Positions 50,365 to 60,554 of a stretch of 64,000 bases of DNA are shown here, one piece after another. Position numbers and translations under genes: made by a program. Below the pieces are notes generated by a model, which made no database searches, had not been told where the DNA came from, and was given only the letters and a program-made list of their open reading frames with translations. Location of the stretch: contig JAAYQU010000023.1 of NCBI GenBank assembly GCA_012519055.1, positions 62,001 to 126,000 on the forward strand. The letters run 5' to 3'. The DNA is from Bacteroidales bacterium (GTDB lineage: Bacteria; Bacteroidota; Bacteroidia; Bacteroidales; Salinivirgaceae). Numbering within the stretch: position 1 is the stretch's first letter; the number at the start of each line of letters is the position of its first letter.

Positions 50365-51228
50365 ATGGACTTTTCAACCGAAAATGTAAATGGAAATCAA
50401 CTGTTTATAAGTTATCCTCCTCAACCACAAGGTAACGGTAAACCAAGAAATTTTTTTAGTGATTATGACTTTAATCCTATTCAAGAAAAAAAACACTCCT
50501 CTTACTCAATGATATTCCCACACAAAGAGTTTGGATATTATCGAATACCAGGCAACTACTGGGCAAATATTAACGAGAGTCCCAAATACCTTATCAGATA
50601 CGACGATAATATGGATTCGCTTTGGGCACACGAGTATACTGATTACCTGATGACAGGGGTAGATGCAATTGTATTTAAGGCAACTACATCATCAAGCGAT
50701 GGTGGCTTTATATTGGCTGGTGAGATATCAAATCTTTTCTTTCATACAGTTTGGTTAGTAAAAGCTGATAGAGACGGCAATATGGTTTGGCGGAGAGGTT
50801 ATGCCCCTCACACCATCTCTCGCGAGCTGGCATACAAAAGTGTTGCCGAAGCCGACGATGGAGGTGTAGTCTTTTTTACCTCAGGCTGTCTCAATTGCAA
50901 TGATCCTGAAAATGTTCGTTGGTATATGTTTCTTGTAAAAACAGACCCTGACGGTTTCGTAGGACTTGAACCGGAAATTAGGGAAACAGAAAAATTTGTT
51001 GTTTACCCTAACCCTGCTACTGATAAAGTGACACTAAGTTTTGTCAATGGATTTACAGGTACAATTACTGTTCAAACTATAACAGGGACTCTTGTACATA
51101 CAGCAAATATACAGGGTGGAATTAATTATGAGTTGGATATAAAAGATTTGCCAACAGGAATATATGCTATAGTGGCAATAGATACAAAAACTAATAAAAC
51201 ATATTTTCAAAAAATTATAAAGTACTAA
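50365..51228 (+). CDS. T9SS surface protein, C-terminal part with sorting domain
   Basis: 287 residues from the ATG at 50365, but the same frame is open upstream to 50308, just inside the poly-G tract, and there is no promoter, signal peptide or good start signal; it is most likely the second half of the gene that begins at 49760. It carries DGGFILAGEISNLFFHTVWL and ADDGGVVFFTSGCLNC propeller-like repeats and a T9SS type A domain (VYPNPATDKVTLSFV...YFQKIIKY). Alone it could not be exported. A strong terminator follows at 51299. Confidence 0.75.
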   Translation: MDFSTENVNGNQLFISYPPQPQGNGKPRNFFSDYDFNPIQEKKHSSYSMIFPHKEFGYYRIPGNYWANINESPKYLIRYDDNMDSLWAHEYTDYLMTGVDAIVFKATTSSSDGGFILAGEISNLFFHTVWLVKADRDGNMVWRRGYAPHTISRELAYKSVAEADDGGVVFFTSGCLNCNDPENVRWYMFLVKTDPDGFVGLEPEIRETEKFVVYPNPATDKVTLSFVNGFTGTITVQTITGTLVHTANIQGGINYELDIKDLPTGIYAIVAIDTKTNKTYFQKIIKY

Positions 51229-51298
51229 TTGTTTTTTTTGCCAACTCATCTAAGTACTCACACTACACGAACACGTTATTCCCTCCAAAAAACAATAT

Positions 51299-51333
51299 AA
51301 AGATAGAGTGGCATGCCATTCTATCTTTTTTTT
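51299..51333 (+). terminator. Intrinsic terminator after the split T9SS gene
   Basis: Long stem AAAGATAGAGTGGCA / TGCCATTCTATCTTT (51299-51313, 51314-51328), one G-U pair, then continuing T-run to 51333. Confidence 0.85.
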
Positions 51334-51336
51334 AAT

Positions 51337-51344
51337 TAGCTTTG
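51337..51344 (+). promoter_or_regulatory. Candidate -7 box for the suf operon
   Basis: TAGCTTTG followed by C, exact TAnnTTTG match, directly after the preceding terminator and 104 nt before the sufB start. Confidence 0.5.
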
Positions 51345-51448
51345 CACTCACTATTAAAATACATATCAACTAATCGCTATTCCAAAACACCCTCTGAACA
51401 ATACAACAAAATAGTTGTTAAAGAAAAAGAATAGCAAAAAACAGAATA

Positions 51449-52897
51449 ATGGTTACCGATAACGACAAAATAATAGACAACCTAACACAATCGGAATATA
51501 AATACGGCTTTACCACTGAAATTGAGACTAAAACAATTCCAAAAGGACTTTCAGAAGAGACTGTTCGACAAATATCAAAGATTAAGAACGAACCCGAATG
51601 GATGTTGGAGTTTCGCCTAAAAGCCTATCATAAATTTTTAACTATGAAATGTCCCGATTGGGCACATTTAGATATCCCGGAGATTGATTTTCAAGATATT
51701 ATATACTATGCTGCACCAAAACAACAAGCAAAATATGAATCGTTAGACGAAGTTGACCCTGTTCTTATAGAGACTTTCAATAAATTAGGGATTCCACTTG
51801 AAGAGCAGAAAATATTTGCAGGAGTAGCTGTTGACGCCGTAATGGACAGCATATCGGTAAAAACCACATTTAAAACAACTCTTGCCGAAAAGGGGATTAT
51901 CTTCTGTTCATTTAGCGAAGCTGTTCAGCAGCATCCCGATTTGGTTAAAAAATATTTGGGAAAAGTTGTTCCTCCGCACGACAACTACTTTGCAGCACTC
52001 AATTCGGCGGTATTTAGCGACGGCTCGTTTGTCTATATTCCAAAAGGGGTTCGCTGTCCAATGGAGCTAAGCACCTATTTTAGAATAAACGCCATAAACA
52101 CAGGTCAGTTCGAGCGCACACTGATTATTGCCGACGACGACTCATACGTTAGCTATCTTGAGGGTTGCACCGCTCCTATGCGAGACGAAAACCAGCTACA
52201 CGCCGCAATAGTAGAGATATTTGCTGAGGAAAGAGCTTCGGTTAAATACTCCACCGTTCAGAATTGGTATCCGGGTGATAAAAACGGAGTAGGTGGTATT
52301 TACAATTTCGTTACAAAACGTGGTATATGTCGTGGCGAATCATCGAAAATATCGTGGACGCAAGTGGAAACAGGCTCGGCAATAACTTGGAAATATCCCA
52401 GTTGCATTTTAAAAGGCGACAACAGCGTAGGCGAGTTTTACTCAGTTGCTGTAACAAACAATTTTCAACAAGCCGACACAGGAACAAAAATGATTCACCT
52501 TGGGCGAAACACCAAAAGCACAATAGTTTCAAAAGGAATTTCGGCAGGGAAGAGCCAAAACAGTTACCGAGGATTAGTAAAAGTCTCCAAAAAAGCCGAC
52601 AATTCCCGAAATTTCAGCCAATGCGACTCGCTACTACTCGGAGACAAATGTGGCGCACACACTTTCCCATATATTGATATTCAGAACGATACATCAATAG
52701 TTGAGCATGAGGCAACGACATCAAAGATTGGCGAAGACCAGCTCTTTTATTGTAACCAACGTGGCATTGACACCGAGGTAGCCATAGGACTGATAGTCAA
52801 CGGATATGCACGCGAAGTATTAAATAAACTGCCAATGGAGTTTGCAGTAGAGGCGCAAAAACTATTACAAATAAGCTTAGAGGGAAGTGTCGGATAA
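51449..52897 (+). CDS. sufB: Fe-S cluster assembly protein SufB
   Basis: Scaffold subunit of the SufBC2D complex, on which Fe-S clusters are built. 482 residues; SufB features [55 protein letters not shown] and [19 protein letters not shown] with the conserved Cys, and [14 protein letters not shown] near the end. First gene of sufBCDS; its stop lies 34 nt before the preferred sufC start. Confidence 0.96.
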   Translation: MVTDNDKIIDNLTQSEYKYGFTTEIETKTIPKGLSEETVRQISKIKNEPEWMLEFRLKAYHKFLTMKCPDWAHLDIPEIDFQDIIYYAAPKQQAKYESLDEVDPVLIETFNKLGIPLEEQKIFAGVAVDAVMDSISVKTTFKTTLAEKGIIFCSFSEAVQQHPDLVKKYLGKVVPPHDNYFAALNSAVFSDGSFVYIPKGVRCPMELSTYFRINAINTGQFERTLIIADDDSYVSYLEGCTAPMRDENQLHAAIVEIFAEERASVKYSTVQNWYPGDKNGVGGIYNFVTKRGICRGESSKISWTQVETGSAITWKYPSCILKGDNSVGEFYSVAVTNNFQQADTGTKMIHLGRNTKSTIVSKGISAGKSQNSYRGLVKVSKKADNSRNFSQCDSLLLGDKCGAHTFPYIDIQNDTSIVEHEATTSKIGEDQLFYCNQRGIDTEVAIGLIVNGYAREVLNKLPMEFAVEAQKLLQISLEGSVG

Positions 52898-52931
52898 TTT
52901 AATAATTGATAAATATAAAACAGATAATATT

Positions 52932-53669
52932 ATGCTCCAAATAAAGGATCTACACGCTAGTATCGATGGAAAAGAGATATTGAAAGGAATAAACCTATCA
53001 GTCAAAGCTGGCGAAGTTCATGCAATAATGGGTCCAAACGGCTCAGGCAAAAGCACACTATCAGCAGTATTAACCGGTAACGACCGTTTTCAGGTAACAC
53101 AAGGTGAAATCAGATATAAAAGCAAAAACCTGTTAGAGATGGCTCCCGAAATAAGAAGCCGCGAGGGAATTTTCCTTAGCTTTCAGTATCCTGTTGAAAT
53201 CCCTGGAGTTAGCATGGTAAACTTCATGAAAACCGTTGTTAACGAGCATAGGAAATATAAAGGTTTAGACCCGATTTCCGCTTCCGATTTTTTAAGGCTA
53301 ATGCGCGACAAAAAGGAGTTGGTTGGAATTGACAGCCAATTAACAAATCGCTCAGTAAATGAAGGCTTCTCAGGTGGCGAGAAAAAGAAAAACGAAATAT
53401 TTCAAATGGCAATGTTGGAACCTACACTTGCTATTTTGGACGAAACCGACTCAGGGCTTGATATTGATGCTCTTCGCACTGTGGCAAACGGCGTTAATAA
53501 ATTAAGAACTAAAGATAACGCAACAATTGTTATCACACACTATCAGAGGCTGTTAGACTATATTGTCCCCGATTTTGTACACGTTCTCTATCAAGGACGA
53601 ATTATTAAAACAGGCACCAAAGAGCTTGCTTTAGAGTTAGAAGAAAAGGGTTATGATTGGTTAAAATAA
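52932..53669 (+). CDS. sufC: Fe-S cluster assembly ATPase SufC
   Basis: ABC-type ATPase of SufBC2D, 245 residues from ATG 52932. I prefer this start over an in-frame ATG at 52887, which overlaps sufB and adds 15 residues without family support; MLQIKDLHASIDGKEIL is the normal SufC beginning. Walker A GPNGSGKST, signature FSGGEKKKNEI and Walker B LAILDETDSGLDIDA are intact. Followed after 22 nt by sufD. Confidence 0.95.
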   Translation: MLQIKDLHASIDGKEILKGINLSVKAGEVHAIMGPNGSGKSTLSAVLTGNDRFQVTQGEIRYKSKNLLEMAPEIRSREGIFLSFQYPVEIPGVSMVNFMKTVVNEHRKYKGLDPISASDFLRLMRDKKELVGIDSQLTNRSVNEGFSGGEKKKNEIFQMAMLEPTLAILDETDSGLDIDALRTVANGVNKLRTKDNATIVITHYQRLLDYIVPDFVHVLYQGRIIKTGTKELALELEEKGYDWLK

Positions 53670-53691
53670 TCTGTCCAGAGAAAATTAGATT

Positions 53692-55026
53692 ATGGAACTT
53701 AAACAAAAATATATAGATGCAATAACTAAAACTGTTTCTGAAATTACCAACGAGAAACCATCACAGCTTGATAAGTTCAGAAACGAGGGGTTAAAGCACT
53801 TTAAAGAGTTAGGACTACCCGATAAATCGGACGAGAACTGGCTATATACCGACTTATCCACTGCTTTTTCAACAAACTGGGAGCTAAAACCAAAAGGTTT
53901 GCACAGAAAAATAGATATCGAAACCATATTCACTTGCGATGTTCCAGACTTTGATACACACTTGGCTATTGCCTTTAATGGTCAATATTTCGATACGGGA
54001 ACAGATTTCCCAGACGGAGTTATTGTTGGAAGCCTTGCAAAAATGTCAGAACAATATCCACAATTAGCTGAAAAACACCTGTTTAAAGCAGCGTCACACG
54101 GACAGAGAATGACAAACCTCAATGCAGCTTTGGCTACAGACGGCTTTTTTCTCTATATCAAGGAGAATGCACGTATCGAAAAACCTATACAGATAGTTAA
54201 CGCAGCATTCGGAAACGAATCGTTTTTTATAAATCAGCACAACCTGATTATCGCCGGAAAAAACAGTTTTGCACAAATAGCCTACTGCGACCACACTCTT
54301 TCGGCAACACCATTTTTTATTAATCAACTTACAGAGGTATTTTTGGAAGAGAACTCGGAGCTTGAGTTTTACAATGTGCAAAACTCACACAACGATACAA
54401 CACAGGTCTCATCAATATATGTCAATCAAAATCGTAGTAGCAATTTCCATTCAAATATAGTTACACTACACGGCGGCTTGATAAGAAACGAACTGAGAGT
54501 TAAGTTGTTAGAAAAGGAAGCAAACTGCAATATTTCAGCAATAAACCTTACCGACAGAAAGCAACATGTTGATAATCACACATGTATCGACCATATTGCG
54601 CCTTACTGCACAAGCAACCAACTCTACAAAGGTATTTACGATGACGAGGGCACTGGCGCATTCACAGGAAAAATATATGTAAACAAAGGGGCTCAAAAAA
54701 CAGAAGCATACCAATCAAATAAGAATATATTGTTAACACCGAATGCCAAAGTCCATTCACGTCCACAGTTAGAAATATATGCCGACGATGTTAAATGCTC
54801 ACACGGCGCAACAACCGGACAGTTAGACCAAAATGCAATATTTTACATGCAATCGCGTGGCATAGACAAAAAAGAGGCACGAATGCTGATGATGTACGCT
54901 TTCGCAAACGAAATTATATCGAAAATAAAAATAGAACCGCTTGCAGCAAAAATAGAAGGTATGATATATCGCAGATTACGCGGAGAGTTGTCACGATGTG
55001 CAAATTGTGCAATCAAGTGCAGTTAA
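53692..55026 (+). CDS. sufD: Fe-S cluster assembly protein SufD
   Basis: SufB paralogue and third subunit of SufBC2D. 444 residues; beta-helix core with LNAALATDGFFLYIKENARI, VQNSHNDTTQVSSIYVNQNR, AFTGKIYVNKGAQKTEAYQS and the terminal DVKCSHGATTGQLDQNAIFY followed by SRGIDKKEARMLMMYAFANE, which includes the conserved His. Four nucleotides of spacing plus a short leader then lead to sufS. Confidence 0.95.
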   Translation: MELKQKYIDAITKTVSEITNEKPSQLDKFRNEGLKHFKELGLPDKSDENWLYTDLSTAFSTNWELKPKGLHRKIDIETIFTCDVPDFDTHLAIAFNGQYFDTGTDFPDGVIVGSLAKMSEQYPQLAEKHLFKAASHGQRMTNLNAALATDGFFLYIKENARIEKPIQIVNAAFGNESFFINQHNLIIAGKNSFAQIAYCDHTLSATPFFINQLTEVFLEENSELEFYNVQNSHNDTTQVSSIYVNQNRSSNFHSNIVTLHGGLIRNELRVKLLEKEANCNISAINLTDRKQHVDNHTCIDHIAPYCTSNQLYKGIYDDEGTGAFTGKIYVNKGAQKTEAYQSNKNILLTPNAKVHSRPQLEIYADDVKCSHGATTGQLDQNAIFYMQSRGIDKKEARMLMMYAFANEIISKIKIEPLAAKIEGMIYRRLRGELSRCANCAIKCS

Positions 55027-55037
55027 ATTTTAATAAA

Positions 55038-56252
55038 ATGGATATTGAGAATATAAGATCGAAGTTCCCTATTTTAAATCAAAAAATTTACAACAAACCT
55101 CTTGTATATTTTGATAATGCGGCAACTACGCAAAAACCGCAAAGCGTTATAGATACAATGAACGAGTTTTACACCATGTGGAACTCAAATGTTCACAGGG
55201 GCGTTCATTATCTAAGCAACTACTGCACAGATGCTTGCGAACAAGCAAGAAAAACAGTAGCCGATTTTATTGGAGCAAACTCCGAGAAAGAGGTAATTTT
55301 CACACAAGGCACCACCGACTCAGTAAATATAATTGCCGACACGTTCTGCCGTAAATATTTGAAGGGTGGAGACGAGGTTCTTGTTTCGCAAGTCGAGCAC
55401 CACAGCAACTTTGTCCCATGGCAACAGGCAGCTAAATATCACAATGCAAAATTCGTAGTTTTTGATATGCTTCCGGACGGACGTATCAACATAGAAGATT
55501 TTAAATCAAAGCTATCTGACAAAACAAAAATTGTTGCGGTAAACCATGTTAGCAATGCTTTAGGGACAATTAATCCAATTAAGGAGATTATTGACATTGC
55601 TCATAAAATGAATATTCCGGTATTTGTCGATGGAGCGCAGGCAATACACCATATTAAGTTAGATGTCAGGGAATTAGATGTCGATTTCTACGCTTTTTCA
55701 GGACACAAAATGTATGGACCTACAGGAATTGGAGTCCTTTACGGCAAAGAAAAATGGTTAGAAGATATTCCCCCATATCGCTTTGGTGGAGAAATGATAG
55801 GGAGAGTTTACAACACACATACAACATTTAACGAACTGCCATTTAAATTCGAAGCAGGCACTCCAAACTATATTGGTCAAATAGGTTTAGGAAAAGCCGT
55901 TGAGTTTATAAATGAAATTGGTATAAACACCATTTCAGAGGCAGAACAAACTTTGTTAAACCATGCTACTGAAAAACTCTCAGCTATCGAGGGAATAACA
56001 ATATATGGCACAGCAAAAGAAAAAACCGGAATAATCTCTTTTCTTGTTGACGGGACACACCCGTTTGATATAGGCATAATCCTCGATAAATATGGAATTG
56101 CCACCCGTACAGGACACCATTGTGCACAACCGCTTTTCGACAGAATAGGCATTACAGGAACCATTCGAGCATCGTTTGCCGTTTACAATACCATAGCGGA
56201 AATTGATTATTTTATTGAATCACTAAATAAAACCATTAAAATGTTTCGTTAA
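55038..56252 (+). CDS. sufS: Cysteine desulfurase SufS
   Basis: PLP enzyme that takes sulfur from cysteine and passes it to the SUF scaffold. 404 residues from ATG 55038; this start (MDIENIRSKFPILNQ) gives the family's normal N-terminus, while an in-frame ATG at 54795 would reach far into sufD. PLP Lys in FSGHKMYGPTG, and catalytic Cys in RTGHHCAQPLF, as in group II desulfurases. No sufE, sufA or sufU follows; the operon ends here at the palindrome before the convergent kinase gene. Confidence 0.95.
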   Translation: MDIENIRSKFPILNQKIYNKPLVYFDNAATTQKPQSVIDTMNEFYTMWNSNVHRGVHYLSNYCTDACEQARKTVADFIGANSEKEVIFTQGTTDSVNIIADTFCRKYLKGGDEVLVSQVEHHSNFVPWQQAAKYHNAKFVVFDMLPDGRINIEDFKSKLSDKTKIVAVNHVSNALGTINPIKEIIDIAHKMNIPVFVDGAQAIHHIKLDVRELDVDFYAFSGHKMYGPTGIGVLYGKEKWLEDIPPYRFGGEMIGRVYNTHTTFNELPFKFEAGTPNYIGQIGLGKAVEFINEIGINTISEAEQTLLNHATEKLSAIEGITIYGTAKEKTGIISFLVDGTHPFDIGIILDKYGIATRTGHHCAQPLFDRIGITGTIRASFAVYNTIAEIDYFIESLNKTIKMFR

Positions 56253-56264
56253 ACGTTTTTTAAC

Positions 56265-56292
56265 GTAGAGACGGAGCATGCTCCGTCTCTAC
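56265..56292. repeat. 28-bp perfect palindromic element, copy 2, between convergent genes
   Basis: Perfect palindrome (half-site GTAGAGACGGAGCA), lying 12 bp after the sufS stop and containing the stop codon (56289-56291) of the convergent histidine kinase. Copy 1 is at 15663-15690. A smaller inverted repeat, CGTTAAA...TTTAACG, lies just before it (56247-56265). Confidence 0.7.
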
Positions 56293-59200
56293 AACCTAAT
56301 TGCCAGCGGTAACTGAATAAAAAACGTAGTTCCCTCATTCTCCTGCGTTTCGTACCAAATAGTGCCACCGATACTTACGATAATATTTTTAACCATTGCT
56401 AAACCAAGACCCATACCACTCGATTTTGTTGTAAAATTGGGTTGAAACATTCGTTTCTGCATATCTGCAGGAATACCTGTACCGTTATCGAATACACTAA
56501 TTAAAACATTTTCATCTTGGGTTTTCATCTTAATATTTATAAGACCCAAACGTTCTTCGGGTATAGCCTGAATAGCATTTTTAATAAGGTTTGTAAATAC
56601 CCTTATAATTTGATCGCCATCGGCAACGACTATTAAGTCTGTTTTCTTTTCAGCTTCAACTGTTATTTTAACATTCTTAGTCTCTTCAAACAAAGCCACG
56701 CATGAAAGAGCAGCCTCATAAATATCAATATTCTCATATTGTCCCTTGGGCATTTTTGCGAATGTTGAAAACTCGGTTGCGATATTCGACAATGCATCAA
56801 TCTGTTCTACCAATATTTTGCACACTTTGTTAAGACGACTATCAAAGTCGTAAGCCCTGTCGTCCCACGCTCGTTGAAGTAGTTGAACATTCAGTTTCAT
56901 AGGGGTTAACGGATTTTTTATCTCGTGTGCAACCTGTCTTGCCATACTTTGCCATGCACTCTCTCGTTCCGTCTGAGCAAGTAGTTTAGTGCTTTTTGAC
57001 AATTCAGAAACCATTAAGTTATACTCTTTGATCAAATCGCCAATTTCGTCAGCTCCTTCATATTCAATTGGAGTGTTCTGTTTCTTAATATCAAAATCCT
57101 GTAGCTTTTGCTTAACTATCAATAAAGGTCTTGTAACTTTTTTACTGACAAAAACAGTTAACAAAATACTTAAGAGTATAAGTATAACATAGATGTTTGT
57201 AAGAGCCACTATCATAGAAGCCCTATCTTTTGTCCTGGCATTATCTTGCCCAATAAAGGGCAGATTAACATATCCAAGAACAGTGCCTTGTGAATTAATC
57301 AATGGAATATATGCACTATAATATTTTAACTTACCGATATTTTCGTGTAAAATCAATTTGCTAAGATTATCGTCAGAAAAAGAACGAAAAGCTTCATAGT
57401 TCATCTTCGAACCAATTATGTTTTCATCGTATAAATCTTTCAATGAAGAGGCTGTTAAATTGCCCGAAATATTATACAAAGAGACGTCTGTGTTAAAAAC
57501 TTCTGAATATTTGTCCATTAAAAATTCGATGTAATCATCGTCACAGTAATTCAGATCTTTAACCATTGCAAATTGTCCATTCATCTCTTTAGAAATAGAT
57601 GTAATTTTTTCGTTAGTTGCCTCTATATATTTATGTTGTGTTATCTGAAAAGTGAAATGAATACTGGCAACTCCTACTACAAAAATTGAAACTAACAATG
57701 CCCAAGCCATAGTATTTTGAATACGGTTTCTCATTGTAGGAGCAAGCAAAGTCTTTATAAGGGGTAAATTAAAAATTATTGATACAATCAAGACAATAAC
57801 GTAATATATTATAAACACGTACGAAAACCATATTATTAAATCGTAGACATTCACTTTTGGCTCACAAATAACCATTGTCTGATTTTTATCAATACGATAA
57901 AACAATTGTTTGTAGCCATCGGAATTTTTCTCTGTAAAAACGTCTTCTGTACTATCTACCTGACGATCAATACGTGTTCTGTAATCAAAAGTGCCTACTT
58001 TTGAAATTAATCTATCATCATAATATATGGCATATGAAAAATCGTGATTGTCTGTTTTATAATCAAACCTATCGTGAAAAATTAATGAGTGAAGACCATG
58101 TTTTAACCTATACAATTTATCATCAAGCTCAACAACAACTGTCAAACTTTGTGGTAATAAGCTGTGAATAAGATGAAAACCAATATAACGAGTAGAACCT
58201 GTGCTGCGATACAAACGATAATAATCACTGTTCGGGACAAGTAATCCAGATTTGTGAGCCCTGTTTTCATAGTGCTGTCGCCATGGCTGCCATTGAACCG
58301 AACTGGTATCAACAAAAACACTATCATGGGGTAAAAAACAAAAAACTCTAACATTGTACAACCTACTAATCTCACTAAAATAATGATTGTTGATATAGTT
58401 AGACGTTCTGGTAAAATCACCACTACTGTTCGATACTATATTTTGTAATGTCGTATCCTTGCTAATTTGTGCACTTATCTCGTGTAGTTGGAACTCTGTA
58501 TCCAAATCATCTGACGAGGTCAATCGTAATGCAGTAACCCTATTTGAATCAAACCATTTTTTTTCATAGCTATCATGGGTTTTAAACACAAAATATAAAG
58601 ACAATGATACTACTATTACTACGACAAAAAAGTGATGATATCTTTTTAGAAAATAAAAAACGTACGAAACTAATGTTAAAAACAAAAAGAAAATTATCTC
58701 TAAAACCGATATGTCGAGAAGATAAAATAAAAAGCCTGCAACAAACACAAGAGATATAAAATGTGATATTGCTATCTGTTTTAATTTATAATGGGGATGT
58801 AATAACTTTAGAGAAAGATAAGAAATTAGGAGATAAGAGGATACCGCAATAAGTAGAACCAGTAACGCAATAAAAGTAAAACCGTTGATATTTAATATTT
58901 TATAAAGCTCTAACTCTATATTTGAATCTTTTACAGCAGCTGTAACATAACGCGCTATAAAAACTGCTAATAAAGAGATTACAATACCACTTAATACCAG
59001 TAACTGTCTTTTAATCTCAATTCTCAACCCCTTTTTCTCTTGTTTTACAACGTGCAAATACACAGCTATAGTAGTAAAGAAAATCCACAAAGCATCTATT
59101 AAACTGTCTCCCAAAGTGAAGAACAACAATCCTGATGAAAACAACTCAGGACTAAACAAATCTCCCTCAAACACAAATCCCGGAACGTTGATATAATACA

Positions 59201-59966
59201 GTATTAATCGCGCTATTATTGAAATTATAATTGACATAATAACTGCCCAGAACAAATCTTTTTTGATAGCTATTAAATCAATGATATTTACAATAAATTG
59301 GAAAAAACAGACTGTAGCAAACAAAAAAAGTAATATAGAAGTCCAAATTAAAAAGCGTGACCATTTTACGTCAGTCTCGCCTTCTAAAGAAAACAGATAA
59401 TTTTTATCACTATCGTATATACGTGTCCCTGAAAGAAAATTAGTAGTTAAAAGAACATTGTCCGACAGGTTAAAATCATTTGCAAACTCATCGTTCAAAT
59501 ATTCGTTTTTATGCTTATATTGCGTTTTAATAAAGCTTAAAACAACAATATCAATATTATCAACCCTTGAATGCAAGCATAAATAGTAATTGTGACCAAG
59601 TAAAATAACCGTTTGAGAAAACAAGTCTGGATCGAATACCTCTGGTAAAACAATTTTCTGAATTGGCCAATGTTTCAGATACCAGTTTTTATATACAGCC
59701 AGACAGATTTGATTTTGATTTGAATATTGCTCCTGTATGTCAAGAAAATCTTTTGGCAGATATTCAAAATCATTTCCTAAAGCTACTTCCTTAGCGATAG
59801 TCAGATACTCTAATGCCTTTAACTGCTTTGCATGTATTACCGACTCTATATGTTCCTTGTCAATAGGAGACTTTGAATAATAACACCCTAATTTTCCTAC
59901 AGCTACTGAAATAGTTGTAAACAAAACTGTTAAAATAAGCGATCTTTTTATTTTACTCTTTTTCAT
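56289..59966 (-). CDS. Very large membrane sensor histidine kinase (NtrY-like core)
   Basis: 1225 residues. Helix at 9-28, an extracytoplasmic part to about 205, then a block of eight or so transmembrane helices to about 465, a second extracytoplasmic region (about 470-720), two more helices (about 728-755 and 770-795), a third exposed region (about 800-915), a last helix, HAMP (about 930-985), HisKA with HEIKNPLTPM, and HATPase with NLIKNAIQAI, VFDNGTGIP and GMGLGLAMVKNI. The core resembles NtrY. No response regulator gene is adjacent, so it is an orphan. Many Bacteroidota have one such long kinase; its signal is unknown. Confidence 0.9.
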   Translation of the reverse strand: MKKSKIKRSLILTVLFTTISVAVGKLGCYYSKSPIDKEHIESVIHAKQLKALEYLTIAKEVALGNDFEYLPKDFLDIQEQYSNQNQICLAVYKNWYLKHWPIQKIVLPEVFDPDLFSQTVILLGHNYYLCLHSRVDNIDIVVLSFIKTQYKHKNEYLNDEFANDFNLSDNVLLTTNFLSGTRIYDSDKNYLFSLEGETDVKWSRFLIWTSILLFLFATVCFFQFIVNIIDLIAIKKDLFWAVIMSIIISIIARLILYYINVPGFVFEGDLFSPELFSSGLLFFTLGDSLIDALWIFFTTIAVYLHVVKQEKKGLRIEIKRQLLVLSGIVISLLAVFIARYVTAAVKDSNIELELYKILNINGFTFIALLVLLIAVSSYLLISYLSLKLLHPHYKLKQIAISHFISLVFVAGFLFYLLDISVLEIIFFLFLTLVSYVFYFLKRYHHFFVVVIVVSLSLYFVFKTHDSYEKKWFDSNRVTALRLTSSDDLDTEFQLHEISAQISKDTTLQNIVSNSSGDFTRTSNYINNHYFSEISRLYNVRVFCFLPHDSVFVDTSSVQWQPWRQHYENRAHKSGLLVPNSDYYRLYRSTGSTRYIGFHLIHSLLPQSLTVVVELDDKLYRLKHGLHSLIFHDRFDYKTDNHDFSYAIYYDDRLISKVGTFDYRTRIDRQVDSTEDVFTEKNSDGYKQLFYRIDKNQTMVICEPKVNVYDLIIWFSYVFIIYYVIVLIVSIIFNLPLIKTLLAPTMRNRIQNTMAWALLVSIFVVGVASIHFTFQITQHKYIEATNEKITSISKEMNGQFAMVKDLNYCDDDYIEFLMDKYSEVFNTDVSLYNISGNLTASSLKDLYDENIIGSKMNYEAFRSFSDDNLSKLILHENIGKLKYYSAYIPLINSQGTVLGYVNLPFIGQDNARTKDRASMIVALTNIYVILILLSILLTVFVSKKVTRPLLIVKQKLQDFDIKKQNTPIEYEGADEIGDLIKEYNLMVSELSKSTKLLAQTERESAWQSMARQVAHEIKNPLTPMKLNVQLLQRAWDDRAYDFDSRLNKVCKILVEQIDALSNIATEFSTFAKMPKGQYENIDIYEAALSCVALFEETKNVKITVEAEKKTDLIVVADGDQIIRVFTNLIKNAIQAIPEERLGLINIKMKTQDENVLISVFDNGTGIPADMQKRMFQPNFTTKSSGMGLGLAMVKNIIVSIGGTIWYETQENEGTTFFIQLPLAIRL

Positions 59967-60080
59967 AAATCCGTATGGAAAAGCAGGAATACAAAAGTGT
60001 TGAATATCTATTAAATAATGGTTACCTCAAAAGCTGTGCTAAAATTACCATTATACAATAGTAGTTAAAATTTATCAAAA

Positions 60081-60554
60081 CTATTCATGATGATATGGCT
60101 CTTTTTTTATAATTGTAAACGCTCTGTAAAGTTGCTCTACAAAAAACAACCGCACCATTTGATGTGAAAATGTCATTGAAGATAGCCTAATTATATGATT
60201 AGCCCTATCATAAACCGAATTACTAAAACCGTATGCCCCACCAACAACAAAAACTAATTTTTTAGAGGTAATATAATAATTACGATCTATCCATGTTGCA
60301 AATTCAACAGAACTGAACTCTTTACCTTTTTCATCAAGAAGGATAACAACATCTTTTTCATTAACAGATGCTAAGATTTTATCTCCTTCGATTTCTTTTA
60401 AACTTTCAATATCTATTTTTCCCCTATTCTTATAATCTGGTATTATCTCTATTTCGAACTGAACATAGTTGTTGACACGAGTTTTATAATTATTAATACC
60501 CTCTTGAAGCCATTTTTCTGAAGTTTTACCTACAACTAATAATAAAATTTTCAT
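60081..60554 (-). CDS. rlmH: 23S rRNA (pseudouridine-1915-N3)-methyltransferase RlmH
   Basis: SPOUT methyltransferase acting on helix 69 of 23S rRNA in assembled 70S ribosomes. 157 residues, standard length; LLVVGKTSEKWLQEGINNY, VVILLDEKGKEFSSVEFA, the knot loop VVGGAYGFSNSVYDRA and the terminal MTFSHQMVRLFFVEQLYRA are diagnostic. It lies 114 nt upstream of the large kinase gene in transcription order reversed, that is, rlmH first then separated by the kinase on the same strand downstream of 60081. Confidence 0.95.
   Translation of the reverse strand: MKILLLVVGKTSEKWLQEGINNYKTRVNNYVQFEIEIIPDYKNRGKIDIESLKEIEGDKILASVNEKDVVILLDEKGKEFSSVEFATWIDRNYYITSKKLVFVVGGAYGFSNSVYDRANHIIRLSSMTFSHQMVRLFFVEQLYRAFTIIKKEPYHHE

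Noticed and set aside
52887-52931. Earlier start for sufC overlapping the sufB stop
   Set aside because: Adds 15 residues without family support; ABC domain begins properly at 52932.
54795-55037. N-terminal 81-codon extension of sufS overlapping sufD
   Set aside because: The extra residues are basic, unlike any SufS, and lie over well-conserved sufD codons; the ATG at 55038 gives the family's normal start.
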